Part shown: one piece after another, positions 60,634-64,000 of the stretch
How positions within the stretch are numbered: the stretch's first letter is position 1
Layout: each line of letters opens with the position of its first letter
Assembly (NCBI GenBank): GCA_037974665.1
Contig: CM075766.1
Coordinates: 47,977,569 to 48,041,568 of the forward strand
Length of the DNA: 64,000 nt
DNA from: Ehretia macrophylla
Taxonomy: Eukaryota; Streptophyta; Magnoliopsida; Boraginales; Ehretiaceae
Reading direction: 5' to 3'
Program-made: the position numbers and the translations under genes
Notes under the pieces: generated by a model
What the model was told of the DNA's origin: nothing
Databases searched by the model: none
Seen by the model: only the letters and a program-made list of their open reading frames with translations

Positions 60634-63230
60634 TGTGATAACCCGAACCCGGCATGCATTTAATGGCATTTAATTGCATTTAACTAAGTGACATTTTAAA
60701 AGTTGGCATTGAATTTGTGTTTATTTTTAGTTAAACACTTATTTGTAGCTTTACTTTCATTTTTCTTTTAAAAGTAATTAGAATAATACCTGAGCTAATC
60801 ATGTTAACGGAATATCAACTACTTTTCATATCTGTGTCAATCGGTTTTATTTTTCTTGCACTTAAATGCTCGGATTTCACTTAAATGAAAAGTAGCTCCG
60901 AGCCGGAGTAAATTTTAAACTATAATGCTTTTCAAAATGATATAATTCTTAGATTCTTCGAGATTTAATTGTTATTCTTTTATTGTCGCGACGTGCATTG
61001 CATATCGAGGGCGTTAGCTAGAAAACGGATTCCAATCCTCAGCAAATAGTGAAACTAGTATTTAGATGACTTAAATTTTATATTTTAATTGTTACTAGCT
61101 AGAATTAATTTTGGTGTTAGTTATTTAGCTTAAAAATGCACAAAAATAAGCCATTTTGATTAGTTTTAAGTTGTTTGACCAACCTTGACCAAAGCTTTGA
61201 CCCTTTTGACCTTTGACCTCTTTAAAATAGCATATAATAACACAAAATAAAAAAAAACAGAACTGAACAGCAGCTTAGCAGGGCCGAAAATATGAGGAAA
61301 GAAAAAAAAAAAGATTTCAAGCCAAAATCTTCATTTCTTTGCGGGAGCTTGCACGGGGTGGTTTCCGAGGCATCCTATGAGGTCTTCCTAGCGTCTAGGA
61401 GCGTTTAAGGTGAGGGTTTCATGTTTATTTACGCATTTGAAAGTTTTGTGTGTTAACTTTGATTTTTAAGATTTATCCGTATATTGTTATTTAATGCGTT
61501 TTGATGCTTCTAGAATGTTCCTTGTTGATTGTAGAACATGTATTTATAGCTTTTTAACATTTTCTGTGGTTAAATGTTGAGATTGTAATTTAAATTGATT
61601 AATGAATAGTAATTAGTGAATAGTAAACCCTTGGAACGATGAACTTGCCCCGTTATGCTGTCCGTTGATGTGAAAATGTGCTAGTAATGCTAGAACGCCT
61701 AAATGTGTGGTTTAATTGGAATGTGTAATGGAAAAATGGAGAAAAACGGTTTAGTGAAAGTCGGGGTCGTTTAGGTCGACTTTAGCGTTTTCTCGTTTTG
61801 CGTGATGGCATTGTTTCGGGAGGCCATGGAAGCACTTTTGGTGCTTTTATGGCATTGGTTGGGTGATCGGTTGAGGTAGTTGTAGTTCAAACGAGCAAAG
61901 GGAGAAATCGGGGCTTTGCACGAATTCTAGGGTTAAGTAGGGTTTCGGAGTCTCTAGACGTGCCTTATAGTGACCTAGGAGGATTGGTGAAGTCGGTTTC
62001 CAAGACTTGTGGCTCGTTTGAAAGTAGTGGCGTTTTGAAAGTTGGGGCATTTTTGGTGATTTTGTGTGTTTCATGATTATGTTGCTAATAGAATGCTTGT
62101 TATGCTTGCTAATGCTTATTCTGCTTGTTAGAGTTGGTTGTTGATTGAAATGTCTATCCATTGTTAAGAATGCTTGATATCTTGTTTATCGCTCGTTTAT
62201 CGCCTTGTATCGAGTCTTGCATTGCATAGTGTCTCGCGCGTGAGTGATGGGCCTCTCTGGGTAGCCTCGGGTTGCCAGTGTTGGTTGCTCTAGCTCCGCT
62301 GCTATTCCCTTTTCTCGCTTGGGTTGCCTCCCAGGGAGTTTTGGGTCGTAGAATTGATGGATACTTCCGGGGTATTCCAAACTGGTGTTATAAGGTGGTT
62401 TGGGCCGGCGCGTCATCGTTAATGTCATCGGAATCGTGATCGGTACATTACTCGCTCGAGTGAACCATAGCCTTCAAAGTGTGGTATAGCTTTGATTGGT
62501 TGTGTTAATGCTTTTCTTAATTGTTTATAGTATTGTTGTATATATTGAAAGCCTTTTATTGATTGTATTGCTTAACTGTACCTATCTGCATTGCACGATC
62601 TTCTTTCTCTCCAACTCGATATCTGTCTCGCCCTCACTGAGTATACGTGTTGTGTATACTCACTCCTCACTACCACATTTCATGAAATGCCTTGTTAGCT
62701 GAAAAGTTCGTGGATATGTGTTAGTTCGTGCCTGAAGAGTTGTCTTGCGTGCTTTGTGGCTTGAGCTGTCAAAGATGTAAAGATATATGCTTCCATATGT
62801 TGTATGTATATATTGTTAAAAGAAATGTAAATTTAAATCTAGCTTAGTGGTTGAGGTGGTTTGTTAAGTTGGATTATGTATTTAGTTAATGTAGCTTATC
62901 TTCAATGTATGTATGTAATGACAAAGGAAAAAGATAGAAAATTTGATAGTCTAGCTTATACAATAGGATGGTGAAGTTTAATTGCTAAGCATGAATGTAT
63001 ATATACTTGTGATTTGTATGTTGTGAACCAAGGCTCGGATGGCCTTGAGGTGGTTGAATGTTTGTACATGGTATTGGTCCACTTATGTGCAGTCGCAGGT
63101 TTGTTGCTTTTGCCTAGAAACAGGGGAGACTCCGTCCGTCTTTCCCTAAAATTTTTGCCCGGGTTTGGTTTGGGTTGAGATTAGATCGATTGATAGATCT
63201 CTCAGTCTCGAGAGGGATCGGGGTGTTACA
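60634..63230 (+). repeat. LTR of a second, diverged LARD-family element
   Basis: Begins TGTGATAACCCGAACCC and ends GATCGGGGTGTTACA. The first 650 bases are divergent from the LARD LTR at 12914; from about 61330 on the two align well, including the stem-loop at 62638-62662. It is followed by a primer-binding site, so this is the 5' LTR of an element whose 3' end is outside the window. The presumed left duplication is TGCTT (60629-60633). No gene. Confidence 0.9.
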
Positions 63231-63604
63231 GGTGGTATCAGAGCTTGTTTAGCTCATAAGCCGGGACAGGGTCCTCGGTCTGGTGGGTAGTGACCCTTGG
63301 ATGTGTGCTTGTTAAGTGTGTCTTGAAAGTGTATGCTAGTATGTTAGATTGTGTGTTTTGAGTTGAATGTATGCACCTATGTGATAAAGTTATGTGGTAT
63401 GTGTTAATTGTGTTTTAAGTGAAGTAAAGTGTCTAGCTGTGCATTGAATTGACCTATCGAATTGGTATCGTGAATTGTATCGACCTCGTGAATTGTTATT
63501 TGCTTGAAGTATTACTTGTAATGTGAGTATAGAATGTCTTGAATTAGCTATGTCGTGGTTTGAATTAATTATGTTGTGCTTGACTTGATTGTCATGTTTG
63601 AGTG
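63231..63604 (+). other. Start of the internal region of the second LARD-family element
   Basis: The primer-binding site TGGTATCAGAGC (63233-63244), here without mismatch, is followed by a leader that aligns with 15411-15775. It is cut by another insertion after CTTGAGTG-like text ending in GAGTG (63600-63604). No gene. Confidence 0.85.
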
Positions 63605-64000
63605 TGTCACGCCCCGACCCGACCCAGCAAAAGGCCAAGCCCGAACCCGACACACGGACGGAGTCTCCTCTGTACCGCGGACGATCCGAAAACCCTAAAA
63701 TCAATATAATACTTGCGAAAGCCATAATATAATCAAAACAAGCCAACTTTCTTTAAAACATACATTTCTTATTATCCAACTTTCCAAACCAAAAATGATA
63801 TGCATACTACACAAGTACTTATGCCACTAAACCATTAGCCATTAGCATGCATTTCTTCACTAGTCATCAGAGTATAAGTTACAACATTACATTCCTCCAA
63901 CTTATACAACATAAGACCATAGAGGCCTCAAACTAGAAAATATATACAAGGCTACAAGCCTCAAAATTAAGCGACCTCCACGCAATATACATAACAAGCA
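63605..64000 (-). mobile_element. Start of an antisense LTR of a third, related family
   Basis: Begins TGTCACGCCCCGACCC immediately after GAGTG. At 63654-63668 it carries ACGGACGGAGTCTCC, the reverse complement of a motif near the 3' end of the LARD LTR (15306-15320), so it is an LTR entered from its 3' end. The rest does not align with the other two families. It runs off the window. Confidence 0.7.

Overview
The window is repetitive plant DNA with no recognisable host gene. Three things point to a plant. The Ty3/gypsy chromovirus is of the Tekay/Del type, with long LTRs and an initiator-Met tRNA primer-binding site. Its relatives lack coding capacity but keep LTRs of about 2.5 kb. All of them sit in a CpG-rich satellite array that carries many CG-to-TG/CA differences, as expected of methylated heterochromatin. 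The species cannot be named from the sequence. A centromeric or pericentromeric location is plausible but not shown.

The base layer is a head-to-tail satellite with a monomer of about 341 bp. It survives in three segments (12717-12913, 19746-31697 and 35266-57861), about 34.7 kb or roughly 102 monomer equivalents, all in one orientation. The monomer phase continues across the two insertions whose flanks are both visible, so the array is older than those retrotransposons. Diagnostic variants reveal local subfamilies, recurring multi-monomer blocks and a few rearranged monomers.

Left part (1-12716): a Tekay-like element. It has a partial 5' LTR, a primer-binding site, a gag-pol frame (1028-3718 and 7272-9095), a polypurine tract and a 3.58-kb 3' LTR. 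The gag-pol frame has six in-frame stops and no frameshift, and two catalytic-site residues are altered. It is split inside RNase H by an antisense solo LTR of the same family (3719-7266) with a perfect GAGTG target duplication. Next, at 12914-19745, is a complete non-autonomous LARD-type element: LTRs of about 2.5 kb that are about 99% identical, a 1.8-kb internal region without gag-pol, and perfect ATGCG duplications. It is the youngest insertion whose age can be judged here.

Middle and right: an antisense solo LTR of the Tekay-like family interrupts the satellite at 31698-35265. The array ends at 57861 against another antisense LTR of that family. That LTR is broken at 60634 by a second LARD-family element (LTR 60634-63230, primer-binding site, start of internal region), which is itself broken at 63605 by an antisense LTR of a third, related family running off the window.

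The families appear related. Their LTR 3' ends share a GGGGYGTSACA-like terminus. The Tekay-like and LARD LTRs share an internal module and a TGAGT...ACTCA stem-loop. Their polypurine tracts lie in similar context. The simplest reading is that the LARD is a deletion derivative of a Tekay-lineage element that depends on enzymes supplied by others. The many short ORFs across the satellite are products of a stop-poor repeat and are not annotated as genes.
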